The notes under the pieces: generated by a model
Databases searched by the model: none
The model's input: only the letters and a program-made list of their open reading frames with translations
What the model was told of the DNA's origin: nothing
Position numbers and translations under genes: made by a program
In this document: positions 25,041 through 33,958 of the stretch, one piece after another
Position numbering within the stretch: the first letter of the stretch is position 1
Layout of the letters: every line of letters starts with the position of its first letter
Assembly: GCF_008254045.1 (NCBI RefSeq)
Contig: NZ_CP042425.1
Location: forward strand, 8,508,163-8,572,162
Origin: Limnoglobus roseus
Lineage (GTDB): Bacteria; Planctomycetota; Planctomycetia; Gemmatales; Gemmataceae
Direction: 5' to 3'
Length of the DNA stretch: 64,000 bases

Positions 25041-26249
25041 ATGGGCATGTTTTTCTCCCGCTGGCTGGACTACTGGAGTCGAAACCCCGCCACCCGTCCC
25101 GCACGGATCGGCCGCAAGTCGCCGAGATCGGGCCTTCGCTCGTCGCTGGAAGCGCTCGACGAGCGGGCCGTCCCGCACGCCGGGTGGTCGTTCGCTCCGG
25201 AGAACGCACTGAACGCGCCGTGGGCCTTGTTCGCGTCCTCGGCCGCCGGTTCTTCGACCGACACGAGCGACGCCGCGGTCACCACGCAGTTGAAGGTGAT
25301 CGCCCGGGCGGACACCTACGCCGGCCAGGAGGCGCGGATTACGGTCGTGGCCCTGGACGCCGACGGGCACCCGGTTCGCAACTACACCGGCACGATCGCG
25401 CTGACGAGTTCCGACGCCGACGCCACTCTGCCGGAGAACTACACGTTCACCACCGACGACCGCGGCCGGGCGACCTTCACGGTGAAACTCGCCACCGTCG
25501 GCGAGCAGACGATCACGGCGACCGACACGACGACCGGGACCATTGTCGGCTCGGCCACGATCAACGTCGAAGCGGCCCCGGTTGCCACGCACCTGTTCGT
25601 GGTGACGGAACGCGACGTGTACACCGGCACCGTCACGCGGGTGGCGGTCGCGGCCCTCGACGCCTCCAACCGCGTCGTGCCGACCTACACCGGGACGGTC
25701 AGCCTGACGAGTTCCGACACCGGCGAGACGCTGCCGGAGGCGTACACCTTCACCAGCAGCGACCGCGGCGTCCACGTCTTCGAAATCACGCCGTCCGCGG
25801 CCGGCGACCAGACGATCACGGCGACGGACACCGCCGACGCGACCGTCACCGGCAACGTCTCGACGACCGTGGAAGCGGCCCCGGTGGTGACGCGGATCGC
25901 GGTCATCTCCAAGCCGGCGACCACGACGGGCACGGCCACGCAGGTTTACGTGGTGGCCCTCGACGACAGCAACCATGTCGTCCGCAACTACACCGGCACG
26001 GTGACGGTGACGAGTTCCGACACGGCGGCCGTTCTGCCGGCGACGTACACCTTCACGGCCGAGGACCGCGGCGTGAAGGCCCTGGACGTGACGCTCAACA
26101 CGACCGGCAGCCAGACCGTGACGGTGACCGACACGGCGGACTCGACCCTCACCGCCTCGACCACCATCAGCGTGGCCGACGCCTCGACGCAAGACATGGA
26201 CTTCCCGCCGATGCGGTTCCAGGGCATGCGGCCTCACCGTCGCTTCTAA
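25041..26249 (+). CDS. Surface/exported protein with three tandem Ig-like (Big-type) repeats
   Basis: A 402-residue protein. The N-terminus has the planctomycete signature LRSSLEALDERAVPHAG around residues 34-50. Three successive Ig-like repeats of about 100 residues follow, near 75-177, 178-279 and 280-385. Each has the pattern VALD..-VR.YTGT, then a TSSDT.ATLP..YTFT..DRG stretch, then QT(I/V)T.TDT. This is the layout of bacterial Ig-like/invasin-type stalk domains. At DNA level the repeats are about 300 bp and strongly similar. No enzymatic domain follows, so it is probably a cell-surface or matrix protein, possibly a fragment of a larger repertoire of such proteins. Confidence 0.8.
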   Translation: MGMFFSRWLDYWSRNPATRPARIGRKSPRSGLRSSLEALDERAVPHAGWSFAPENALNAPWALFASSAAGSSTDTSDAAVTTQLKVIARADTYAGQEARITVVALDADGHPVRNYTGTIALTSSDADATLPENYTFTTDDRGRATFTVKLATVGEQTITATDTTTGTIVGSATINVEAAPVATHLFVVTERDVYTGTVTRVAVAALDASNRVVPTYTGTVSLTSSDTGETLPEAYTFTSSDRGVHVFEITPSAAGDQTITATDTADATVTGNVSTTVEAAPVVTRIAVISKPATTTGTATQVYVVALDDSNHVVRNYTGTVTVTSSDTAAVLPATYTFTAEDRGVKALDVTLNTTGSQTVTVTDTADSTLTASTTISVADASTQDMDFPPMRFQGMRPHRRF

Positions 26250-26446
26250 CACGACCGCGGGCGAAGTTCGGGTCGGTCGGGTCGGGGAAGGTTGCGAGTG
26301 TAGGTTCGGCGTAAGTTTCTGCCGTCGAACCGACTTCCCTTGACTCGACCGACCCGGGCTTCGGCCCCGCGCATTTGACGCCAGCACTTCACAAACTCGG
26401 TACAACAGCCCGACGCCATCCCGCCGGGCTTCTTCCGAGTTCCCCC

Positions 26447-28816
26447 ATGCGTCTCACCCTTCTTGCCCTCGCACTCTTGTCCCTTCCCCTCGCCGCGGCC
26501 GACCCGAAGCCGAAAGACAAGGGTAAGCCGAACCGGTTGGCGAAGGAGAGCAGCCCGTACCTCCAGCAGCACGGCCACAACCCGGTGGACTGGTTCCCGT
26601 GGGGGCAGGAGGCATTCGACCGCGCGAAGAAAGAAAAGAAGCTCATCTTCCTGTCGATCGGCTACAGTTCGTGCCACTGGTGCCACGTCATGGAGCGGGA
26701 GTCGTTCGCCAACGAGGCTGTCGCGAAAACCCTCAACGACAATTTCGTCTGCATCAAGGTGGACCGCGAAGAACGGCCGGACGTGGACGAGATTTACATG
26801 ACCTCGCTCCAGGTCGTCGGGCAGTCCGGCGGGTGGCCGTTGACGATGTTCCTGACGCCGGACGGGAAGCCGATCTTTGGCGGCACGTACTTCCCGCCGG
26901 ACGACAAGCCGGTGGAAGGCGGCACGATCACCGGCCTGAAGTCGATCCTGAAGCGGGTCATCGACTTGAACACCGAGAAGGGCGGGGAACTGATCGCTCA
27001 GGCCAACCGCATCGCCGAGATGACGACCGAGACAATGGAGAAGAACAGTCGGGCGGTACCGCTCATTCCGCTCGACCGCGAACTGGTGAAGGACGCGGTC
27101 CGGTGGTTCGAGATCGACCCCGTCCACGGCGGCATCGGCAACAAGCTGCAGGCGTTCAAGCACACCAAGTTCCCCCGCGCGGCGGCGCTCCTGTTCCTGC
27201 AACAGCAAGCCCGCAAGCCAGGCAGCGAGAAGCTCGCGGCGGGGGTGACGTTGACCCTTCAGAAGATGGCCGAGGGCGGCATCTACGACCACCTCGGCGG
27301 CGGCTTCCACCGCTACAGCACGGAGCGGACATGGACCGTGCCGCACTTCGAGAAGATGCTCTACGACAACGCGCAGCTCGTCGAACTGTACGCCGAGGCG
27401 TACCGGCAGACGCCCGACCCGCTCTACAAGCGGGTCGTCGCCGAGTCGTTGAGTTTCATCGCCCGCGAGATGACTAGCCCCGAGGGAGCGTTCTACTCGG
27501 CCCTCGACGCCGACAGCAACGGCCGCGAGGGGGAGTTCTACGTCTGGACCGACGAGGAACTTCAGAAGGCCCTCGGCAACGACGCGGACGTCACCTTCGT
27601 GAAGGCGGTCTACGACGCGGCGGCGACGAACTTCGAGGAGAAGTACCACATCCTGCGGCTACCGAAGCCGACGGCGGAACTGGCGAAAGATTTGAAGATG
27701 ACGGAGGCCGACCTGCTAGCGAAGCTCGAACCGCTGAAAGCGAAGCTACTCGAACACCGCAGCCACCGCGAGCGGCCGTTCCTCGACACGAAGGTCATCA
27801 CGGCGTGGAACGGCCAGATGATTGCCGGCTACGCACGGGCCGGCGAGGTCTTCCAGAGCAAGGAGTTCACCGCGGCAGCGGCGAAGGCAGCGGACTTTCT
27901 GCTGACGAAGATGCGCGGCAAGGACGACCGCTTGTTCCGCCTGTACGCGGCCGTGCCAAACGAGAAGCCGACGCCGCGCGGCACCGCCTTCCTCGACGAC
28001 TACGCCTTCCTGCTGCACGGCCTGCTCACGCTCCACGACGCGACCGGCGACCCGCGTTGGCTCGACGAATCAAAGGCCGTCGCGGACACGATGATGAAGT
28101 GGCACGGCGACGCCGACCACGGCGGCTTCTACTTCACGGCCCACGACAACGAGAAGCTCTTCGCTCGCTCGAAGGACAGCTACGATGGCGCTCAACCTTC
28201 GGGCAACGGCGTCGCCGCCCGTGACCTGTTGCGGCTGTGGGCCAAGACGAAGGACGCCAAGTATCGCGACGCCAGCGTCCGCACCGTCCGCCTGTTCGCG
28301 GGAACGATGAAGACCAGCCCCGGTTCGGTGCCGAGCCTGTCGCGCGGCCTCGACGAACTGCTGGACATCGCCGAAAAGGATCCGACTGCCCTCGGGCCGA
28401 AGGACGCCCCACCCGCAGCGCCCGCGAAGGCCCCGCGGGAAGCGCGCGACGTGGTGAAGGCCGAGTTGAAGGCGGGCGAGGTGGCCGACGGTTCACAGCC
28501 TTTCACGGTCACGCTCACCATCGCCGCGCCGTGGCACGTTTACGCGAACCCGGTCGAGAACGATTCGCTGAAGGAATCGGTGACGACGGTTGAGGTCTAC
28601 GTGGGTGACAAGAAGGTCGAGGCCGCCATCGAGTTCCCGAAAGGGACCGCAGTCAAGGACGCCGTCACGGGCGACTACAAGGTCTACGACGGCACGGTGA
28701 CGATCACCGGCAAGCTCCCCCGCAAGAAGGACGACGGCGTGCTGGAAGTGCGCGTCCGCGTGCTGGCGTGCAAGGAAAGGTTATGCCTGCTGCCGAGCGT
28801 GATGAAGCTGAAGTGA
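26447..28816 (+). CDS. Secreted YyaL/SSP411-type thioredoxin-fold protein with C-terminal DsbD-alpha-like domain
   Basis: A 789-residue protein with a signal peptide ([18 protein letters not shown]). The DUF255 thioredoxin-like domain follows ([31 protein letters not shown], CxxC active site at about residue 80). Next is the (alpha/alpha)6-type barrel typical of YyaL ([35 protein letters not shown]). The last 130 residues add a DsbD N-terminal-like beta domain ([15 protein letters not shown], ending [10 protein letters not shown]). The usual YyaL is cytoplasmic and about 100-150 residues shorter. Export plus the DsbD-like tail suggests periplasmic thiol redox work. The ATG at 26447 is chosen because it starts the signal peptide. 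Confidence 0.85.
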   Translation: MRLTLLALALLSLPLAAADPKPKDKGKPNRLAKESSPYLQQHGHNPVDWFPWGQEAFDRAKKEKKLIFLSIGYSSCHWCHVMERESFANEAVAKTLNDNFVCIKVDREERPDVDEIYMTSLQVVGQSGGWPLTMFLTPDGKPIFGGTYFPPDDKPVEGGTITGLKSILKRVIDLNTEKGGELIAQANRIAEMTTETMEKNSRAVPLIPLDRELVKDAVRWFEIDPVHGGIGNKLQAFKHTKFPRAAALLFLQQQARKPGSEKLAAGVTLTLQKMAEGGIYDHLGGGFHRYSTERTWTVPHFEKMLYDNAQLVELYAEAYRQTPDPLYKRVVAESLSFIAREMTSPEGAFYSALDADSNGREGEFYVWTDEELQKALGNDADVTFVKAVYDAAATNFEEKYHILRLPKPTAELAKDLKMTEADLLAKLEPLKAKLLEHRSHRERPFLDTKVITAWNGQMIAGYARAGEVFQSKEFTAAAAKAADFLLTKMRGKDDRLFRLYAAVPNEKPTPRGTAFLDDYAFLLHGLLTLHDATGDPRWLDESKAVADTMMKWHGDADHGGFYFTAHDNEKLFARSKDSYDGAQPSGNGVAARDLLRLWAKTKDAKYRDASVRTVRLFAGTMKTSPGSVPSLSRGLDELLDIAEKDPTALGPKDAPPAAPAKAPREARDVVKAELKAGEVADGSQPFTVTLTIAAPWHVYANPVENDSLKESVTTVEVYVGDKKVEAAIEFPKGTAVKDAVTGDYKVYDGTVTITGKLPRKKDDGVLEVRVRVLACKERLCLLPSVMKLK

Positions 28817-28823
28817 CCGACCC

Positions 28824-28898
28824 GGCGAGCGGGGGGCGTCAGCCCCCTGATTCTATTCCCGCCGCGACAGAATCAGGGGGCTGACGCCCCTGCTCGCC
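28824..28898. repeat. Long inverted repeat, GGGCGTCAGCCCCCTGATTC type, family D
   Basis: The arms around 28831-28854 and 28869-28892 are near-perfect reverse complements (core GGGCGTCAGCCCCCTGATTC), extended outward by GGCGAGC/GCTCGCC with one asymmetrical base. The loop is 14 bases. It fills the whole gap between two convergent genes (stops at 28816 and 28904), the expected place for a bidirectional terminator. No T-run flanks it. Confidence 0.85.
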
Positions 28899-28903
28899 AG
28901 GCG

Positions 28904-30643
28904 TCACAAACTCGGCGACGTGTCGCCCGGCAGCAGAAGGCGGCGGATCAGCGCGATCGGCAGGCCGCCCTGCCGCACGAAATTGTCGTGGAACTGCTGG
29001 AGCGAGAACGCCGCCCCTTTCGCCTTCTTTACGTCCTCGCGCAGCTTCAGAATCTGCAACTTGCCGAGCGTGTAGTAGAGGTAGGTCGGGTTGTACGTGC
29101 CGCGACGGGCTTCCTGGAAACCGACCTCCGGCTCGATGTAACCCTGCTCAACGAAAAACTTCTTCCCCTGCTCAACCGTCCAGCCTTCCGTGTGCAGTTT
29201 GATGCCAACGATGTACCGGCAGTCGCGGAGTAAGGCTTCGTTCAACTGTGCCAGCCGCACGCGCGGGTCGCCGTTGCCGTAACCCTCGTCCACGATCATT
29301 TGCTCGGCGTAGTGCGCCCAGCCCTCGACGTTCGTGCCGCAGGTGTAGAGCTTGCGGACCTTCGTCGGGTACTGCTTCGCGTACAGGAATTGCAGGTAGT
29401 GGCCGGGGTACGCCTCGTGGATGGTGATGACGTCCATGCCGGCCGTGTTGAACTGCCGCATGTGCTCGGTCTTCCGCTTCGCCTCCCACTCGGTCTCCGG
29501 CGGCGTGACGTAGTAGAACGCCTCCTTCGCCTTGGTCTCGAACGCCCCCGGCGTGTCCATCGACGCGAACCCGCCGGTCCGCATGAACGCGGGCGTCTCG
29601 GCAATCGTCGGCCGCACTTCGGACGGAATCGTGACGATCTGCTTGTCGATCAGGAACTTCCGCGTGCGCTCGATGGTCCCGCGGGTGGCCGTGACGAGGT
29701 CGCCAGGCTTCGGGTGGTCTTCCGTCAGCGTGGCGAGGACTTCGAGCGGCGTCTTCTTGGCGTCGATCAGCTTCGCAGTCGCCAGGAACGCTTCCTGGTC
29801 GCGCTTCAAGTTCGCCTCACCGATGGCGAGCAGTTTGTCGAGGGGGATATCGAGCATCTCTTCGGCGGCGAGTTTCTTCATGAAGGCGTCGGCCCCGATG
29901 GCGTAGCTGCCCTTTGCCTTCGCCTGCAACTCTGCGGCCCACTTCGTCGTCGCGTCGAACTCGGCTTGCACGGCGGCGTTCGCGGTGGTGAAGTCATCGA
30001 GCAACTTCGCGTCGCCGCCGGCCGCCGTCTTGGCCCACGCCGGCAGGTCGGTGTGGAAGAAGCCGGCCGACCCTTTCGCCACGATCAGCCCGAGGTCGGC
30101 GAACTCCTTCGGCGGGTTCTCGACGTTCGCTTTCATCGCTGCGAGGACAGCCGGCGTCGCCTTGAGGCGGCCGATGATCGCCCGCAGGCGGTCGGCCGGT
30201 TCCGCGTAAGACCGCTTCATCAGGAGGTCGATGCTCTCGGCCGGCTTGCCGAGGTAGACCATCGGGTTCCGCTTCCAATCGCGGACGGTTTCGATCTCCA
30301 ACAACTCGGCCCGGATCGCGTGATCGAGAACCGTCGCATCGATGGCGTCGGTCTCGCCAAGTGTTTCGGCCCGAATCGCCGCGAGACGTTTCTGGAACAC
30401 CTTCAGCGCCTCGGACCGCTTCGCGATGGCGTCGGCCGAGAGGTCGGCGAGGCGGTCGTCGTAGTCGTGAATACCGGCGTAGGTCGCCTGGATCGGGTCC
30501 CAGGCGAAGAGTTTGGCGTAGTAGTCGTCGACGAACGCGGCGAAACTCTCGGACTTCGCGGGCTGGGCCGCTGTTGATGCGAGGACGATACCCGCCGCGA
30601 GTAAAGCGACGACGAGTAACAACAGGTTGCGGGGGTTGGTCAC
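28904..30643 (-). CDS. Exported DUF885-family protein (probable M32/M2-like peptidase fold)
   Basis: A 579-residue protein with an N-terminal signal or anchor (NPRNLLLLVVALLAAGIVLAS). The body is helical DUF885, with the gluzincin-like motif ITIHEAYPGHYLQ (HExxH variant HEAYPGH) at about residue 400. Such proteins are thought to be zinc carboxypeptidase-like but the substrate is unsettled. The GTG start at 30643 is chosen because AAGGAG stands eight bases upstream and it begins the signal peptide; longer starts lie in the shared promoter region with the divergent MATE gene, whose ATG is 97 bases away. Confidence 0.82.
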   Translation of the reverse strand: MTNPRNLLLLVVALLAAGIVLASTAAQPAKSESFAAFVDDYYAKLFAWDPIQATYAGIHDYDDRLADLSADAIAKRSEALKVFQKRLAAIRAETLGETDAIDATVLDHAIRAELLEIETVRDWKRNPMVYLGKPAESIDLLMKRSYAEPADRLRAIIGRLKATPAVLAAMKANVENPPKEFADLGLIVAKGSAGFFHTDLPAWAKTAAGGDAKLLDDFTTANAAVQAEFDATTKWAAELQAKAKGSYAIGADAFMKKLAAEEMLDIPLDKLLAIGEANLKRDQEAFLATAKLIDAKKTPLEVLATLTEDHPKPGDLVTATRGTIERTRKFLIDKQIVTIPSEVRPTIAETPAFMRTGGFASMDTPGAFETKAKEAFYYVTPPETEWEAKRKTEHMRQFNTAGMDVITIHEAYPGHYLQFLYAKQYPTKVRKLYTCGTNVEGWAHYAEQMIVDEGYGNGDPRVRLAQLNEALLRDCRYIVGIKLHTEGWTVEQGKKFFVEQGYIEPEVGFQEARRGTYNPTYLYYTLGKLQILKLREDVKKAKGAAFSLQQFHDNFVRQGGLPIALIRRLLLPGDTSPSL

Positions 30644-30740
30644 AGGGGGAACTCCTTCACCGACGAGCCGATCGAGAGGTGAAGTGAGGATAGGATTTTT
30701 CCGGCCGGTCACAACCGGCGGCCGGCCTTATCATACCCCG

Positions 30741-32123
30741 ATGACTGCGACTCCCTCGGTTCCGTTGGCGGACTGGCGACAGGTTTTGAAGTTGGCCCTG
30801 CCCGCGCTCGCTCAGCAATACTTACTGCTCTTTATCCAGCACTACGACCAGTTCCTCGCCGGGCCGTTCGGCGAGTCGCACAAGGCCGCCCTCAACACCG
30901 CGAACTACATTTATTGGCTGACCACCTGCTACGCCGTCGTCATCAGTGCCGGGGCGACGGCCCTCGTCGGCCGGTTCGTCGGGGCGAACGATCGGCACAT
31001 GGCCAACCACACGACCGGGCAGGCGATCTTCCTGGCCGTCGTCATGGGGTTGATCGCGACAGCGGTAGCGTGGCCGTTCCTGCCGGAATTGTTGTCGCTG
31101 TTGCGGCTGAAGGACGCGGCCCCGCAGATCGCGGCCGCGTACCTGTCGCCCCTCGTGCTGATGGTCACCATGCAGTTGATCGAAACCGGCGGCATCGCGT
31201 GCTTGATCGGAGCCGGCGACACGCGAACGGGGCTATACGTGCTGTCCGGCGTGGTGCTGGTGAACGTGCCGGTGGCGTACTTCGCGTCACGCGGGTTCGG
31301 CGGTTCCGAACTCAATTTCGTCGGCATCGCGTGGGGCACGGCCCTCAGCCACACCATCGGCGGCTTGGCCGTGCTCACGCTTCTGATCCGCGGGCGATCG
31401 GGGTTGAAGCTGACGCTCGCAAACTTGAAACCGGACTGGCCGTTGCTCGGCCGCCTCCTGCGGGTGAGCATCCCGGCGGCGGCGGACAGCCTGTCGATTG
31501 CGGCGTGCCAACTCTGGTTCCTGCGGATCGTCAACGACCTGGGGAACGAAGCCTCGTCGGCCCACGGCATCGCCCTGCGGTGGGAAGCGTTCGGGTATCA
31601 GGCCGGCGGCGCGTTCGGCACGGCGTCGATGGCAATCATCAGCCAGAATCTCGGCGCGCGGCGGCCCGATCAGGCGGCCCGCGGCGGGTGGATGATGTTC
31701 GCGGCCGCGTGCGGGACGATGTCGTTCATGGGCCTCATGTTCTACCTGTTCGCGTGGCCGATGTGCCGGTTCTACAGTCCACACGACGAAAACATCGCCG
31801 GCCTCGGCGTGCAAGCCCTCACGACGGTCGCGTTCGCCATGCCGGCTCTCGCGTCGGCCATCGTCTTCACGCAGGCGCTCCGCGGGGCGGGAGACACGCG
31901 GGTGGGCGTCTTCTACTCGTGGTTCGGCTTCCTGGTCGTGCGCATCCCGTTGGCCTACCTGCTCACCGGCCGGGAAATCTCCCTCGGGCCGTTCGGCACC
32001 ATCGCCGGCTTCGACATGGGGCTCTTCGGGGCGTGGCTCGCGATGCTCGTCGACATCTGGGTCCGCGGCCTACTGTTCCTGCTCCGCTTCAGCAGTGGGA
32101 AGTGGAAGCGGGTGAAAGTGTAG
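30741..32123 (+). CDS. MATE-family multidrug/metabolite efflux transporter
   Basis: A 460-residue integral membrane protein with twelve predicted segments in two bundles. The first begins VLKLALPALAQQYLLLFIQHYDQF and includes the family-typical GDTRTG turn after TM5. The second half begins RLLRVSIPAAADSL and has the equivalent GAGDTRVG. It exports organic cations or metabolites using sodium or proton. The ATG at 30741 starts at the family N-terminus. Its TAG stop abuts, with no base between, the stop of the convergent hydrolase gene at 32124. Confidence 0.92.
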   Translation: MTATPSVPLADWRQVLKLALPALAQQYLLLFIQHYDQFLAGPFGESHKAALNTANYIYWLTTCYAVVISAGATALVGRFVGANDRHMANHTTGQAIFLAVVMGLIATAVAWPFLPELLSLLRLKDAAPQIAAAYLSPLVLMVTMQLIETGGIACLIGAGDTRTGLYVLSGVVLVNVPVAYFASRGFGGSELNFVGIAWGTALSHTIGGLAVLTLLIRGRSGLKLTLANLKPDWPLLGRLLRVSIPAAADSLSIAACQLWFLRIVNDLGNEASSAHGIALRWEAFGYQAGGAFGTASMAIISQNLGARRPDQAARGGWMMFAAACGTMSFMGLMFYLFAWPMCRFYSPHDENIAGLGVQALTTVAFAMPALASAIVFTQALRGAGDTRVGVFYSWFGFLVVRIPLAYLLTGREISLGPFGTIAGFDMGLFGAWLAMLVDIWVRGLLFLLRFSSGKWKRVKV

Positions 32124-32987
32124 TCACTTCGCGTGCTGATTCAGGAACGCCTTCAACGCCACGAAGAAGTCGGTCGAGAACATCGCGTTGTGGTCGTGCC
32201 CTTCCAGGCGGTGCAGTTCCTTCGGCTCGTTCGCGGCAGCGAACAGTTCCTCCGCGTGCCGGAACGGGACGAGCGTATCGGCCGTGCCGTGGGCGATGAA
32301 CACCGGCGTGCGAACCTTCGGCAGTTTCGCGAGGTTGTCGTATCGGTTGCTCATCAGCGTGTGCGTCGGCAGCACCGGGAACAGGTTCTTCGCCGCGGCC
32401 GGCAGCGACGTGAACGTCTTCGTCAGCACGAGCGCCTTGTGCTCGTGTCGGGTTGCCATCTCCGTGGCCACGCCGCCGCCGAGCGATTCGCCCATCAGCA
32501 CGAGGCGATTCGCGGGAACCTTCTTCTCTGCAATCAGCCATGCGACTGCGGCGTCACCGGCGGCGTAACAGCCTTGTTCGGAAGGGCTGCCGTTGCTCTT
32601 GCCGTAGCCGGGGTACTCGAACAGCAGGACGGCCGCGCCGACGAGGTCCCGCAGTTGAACCGCGAGGCGGCCGCGGTGCGAGAGGTTGCCGCCGTTGCCG
32701 TGGGCGACGACGAACACGTTCGCGGCGTCTGGCTTCGGGAAGAACCAGCCGTGAATCATCGTGCTGTCGGCGCTCTTCAGCCACACGTCCTCGGTGTCGG
32801 CCGCGGGCGAGTCCATCCACGATTGCGCGGCCGTGTCGCCGGGGTAGACGAAGCGGTTTTCGAGTGCCTTGAGCATGATGACGGAGCCGATCCAAAGCAG
32901 GGCGAGGAAGATCAGCCAACGGCGGATGAACCGCCGCCAGCCTCGCGCGGGTGGTTGTTGTACCGGGGCGGCTTCGTTCGGCGTCAC
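32124..32987 (-). CDS. Membrane-anchored alpha/beta hydrolase
   Basis: A 287-residue hydrolase with one N-terminal TM (WRRFIRRWLIFLALLWIGSVIML). The alpha/beta fold follows: oxyanion strand VFVVAHGNGGNLSHR, nucleophile elbow LMGESLGGGVA (Ser in GxSxG), acid Asp near HGTADTLVPF and His in EGHDHNAMF. It resembles the ABHD12/13-type BEM46 hydrolases that act on lipids or acyl esters at membranes. The GTG start overlaps the CobW gene's stop (GTGA). It is the last gene of a seven-gene minus-strand operon and shares an abutting stop with the MATE gene. Confidence 0.85.
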   Translation of the reverse strand: MTPNEAAPVQQPPARGWRRFIRRWLIFLALLWIGSVIMLKALENRFVYPGDTAAQSWMDSPAADTEDVWLKSADSTMIHGWFFPKPDAANVFVVAHGNGGNLSHRGRLAVQLRDLVGAAVLLFEYPGYGKSNGSPSEQGCYAAGDAAVAWLIAEKKVPANRLVLMGESLGGGVATEMATRHEHKALVLTKTFTSLPAAAKNLFPVLPTHTLMSNRYDNLAKLPKVRTPVFIAHGTADTLVPFRHAEELFAAANEPKELHRLEGHDHNAMFSTDFFVALKAFLNQHAK

Positions 32988-33958
32988 GGTTGGTCTCGCA
33001 AGCAGTCGAGTAAGCCCCGTTCGATCCGCTCCCATTCCGCGCCATCGGCGAACACTTCAACCCGGCTGTCACGGCGGTAGTTCGTCGGCGTCACCGTCAT
33101 TGATGTGCCGACGCGGTTGATCGCGACCCACTCGCCCTCAGTCCGGAAGACGCCCTTGAGACGGGTCGTGCCGGAGAGTTGGCCGAGGAATCGCAGCAGG
33201 CGGTATTCGTCGAATACGTCGTCGGGCGAGAAGACCCACCCGCACGCCGGTGGTGAGCCGGCCGACTCGAAGCGGAGCGGCCGGCTGGGTTCGGCCACTT
33301 GCGTGGTCGATATTGCAACAACTTCTGATGGCACTTCCACCATTCGCAACGACGGCGGCGAGCCGCCAAGGTCGAGCCATTCCCGCTCCAGGCGGCCGGA
33401 CTGTGTCGCCGCGATCAGTTGTTTCGGCGGCTCCAGCCCATTTGCCCACTGTTGGAACGTGGCCACCACGTTCTCGTCGGCGCGGTCGAGCTTGTTCAGC
33501 ACCAGCACGTCGGCCAACTCAACCTGTTCGCGAAAGACAGGGTTTTCCAACATCCCCGGCGTGGTGAAGTCGTCCGGCGACACCACTGTCACGGTTGCCC
33601 GCACGTTGAGGCGGTCGGAATAGCCGGCCCGGAGTTTTTCGAGCAGTGCCCCCGGGTGCCCGAGGCCGGTCGTCTCGACGATCAGGCGGTGCGGCTTTGC
33701 CTCCGTCAGCAGCAGGTGCAGCGCGACTTGCAAGTAAGGGGCGGTCGCACAACAGACGCACCCGCCAGCGACTTCGCGCACGGTCACGCCGTCACCGCCG
33801 CCGCCTTCGAGGAGGGCGTGGTCGATGGACACCTCGCCGTATTCGTTCACCAGCACCGCCCACCTTTCGCCGTCGGCCTTGCGGGCGAGCAGGTCGAGGA
33901 TGGCCGTCGTCTTGCCGACGCCGAGGAACCCGGTCACGACGTTCGTCGGAATGCGCAT
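32984..33958 (-). CDS. CobW/COG0523-family GTP-binding metallochaperone
   Basis: A 324-residue P-loop GTPase. Walker A is GFLGVGKTTAIL; the metal-binding CxCC is GGCVCCATAPYLQ; the Walker B-like segment is IVETTGLGHP; NKLD for guanine recognition is VLNKLDRADE. The C-terminal CobW_C domain carries LKGVFRTEGEWVAINR. Family members insert zinc, cobalt or other metals into client enzymes. The start MRIPTNVVTGFLG overlaps the upstream stop by one base (TGATG). The client is not evident from this operon, which mixes lipid, tRNA-modification and glycosyltransferase genes. Confidence 0.9.
   Translation of the reverse strand: MRIPTNVVTGFLGVGKTTAILDLLARKADGERWAVLVNEYGEVSIDHALLEGGGGDGVTVREVAGGCVCCATAPYLQVALHLLLTEAKPHRLIVETTGLGHPGALLEKLRAGYSDRLNVRATVTVVSPDDFTTPGMLENPVFREQVELADVLVLNKLDRADENVVATFQQWANGLEPPKQLIAATQSGRLEREWLDLGGSPPSLRMVEVPSEVVAISTTQVAEPSRPLRFESAGSPPACGWVFSPDDVFDEYRLLRFLGQLSGTTRLKGVFRTEGEWVAINRVGTSMTVTPTNYRRDSRVEVFADGAEWERIERGLLDCLRDQP

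Noticed and set aside
25184-26314. Alternative plus-strand frame (376 codons) overlapping the Ig-like repeat protein
   Set aside because: It is an out-of-frame reading of the repeats with Arg/His-rich low-complexity output; the annotated frame has the Ig-like pattern and a planctomycete N-terminal signature.
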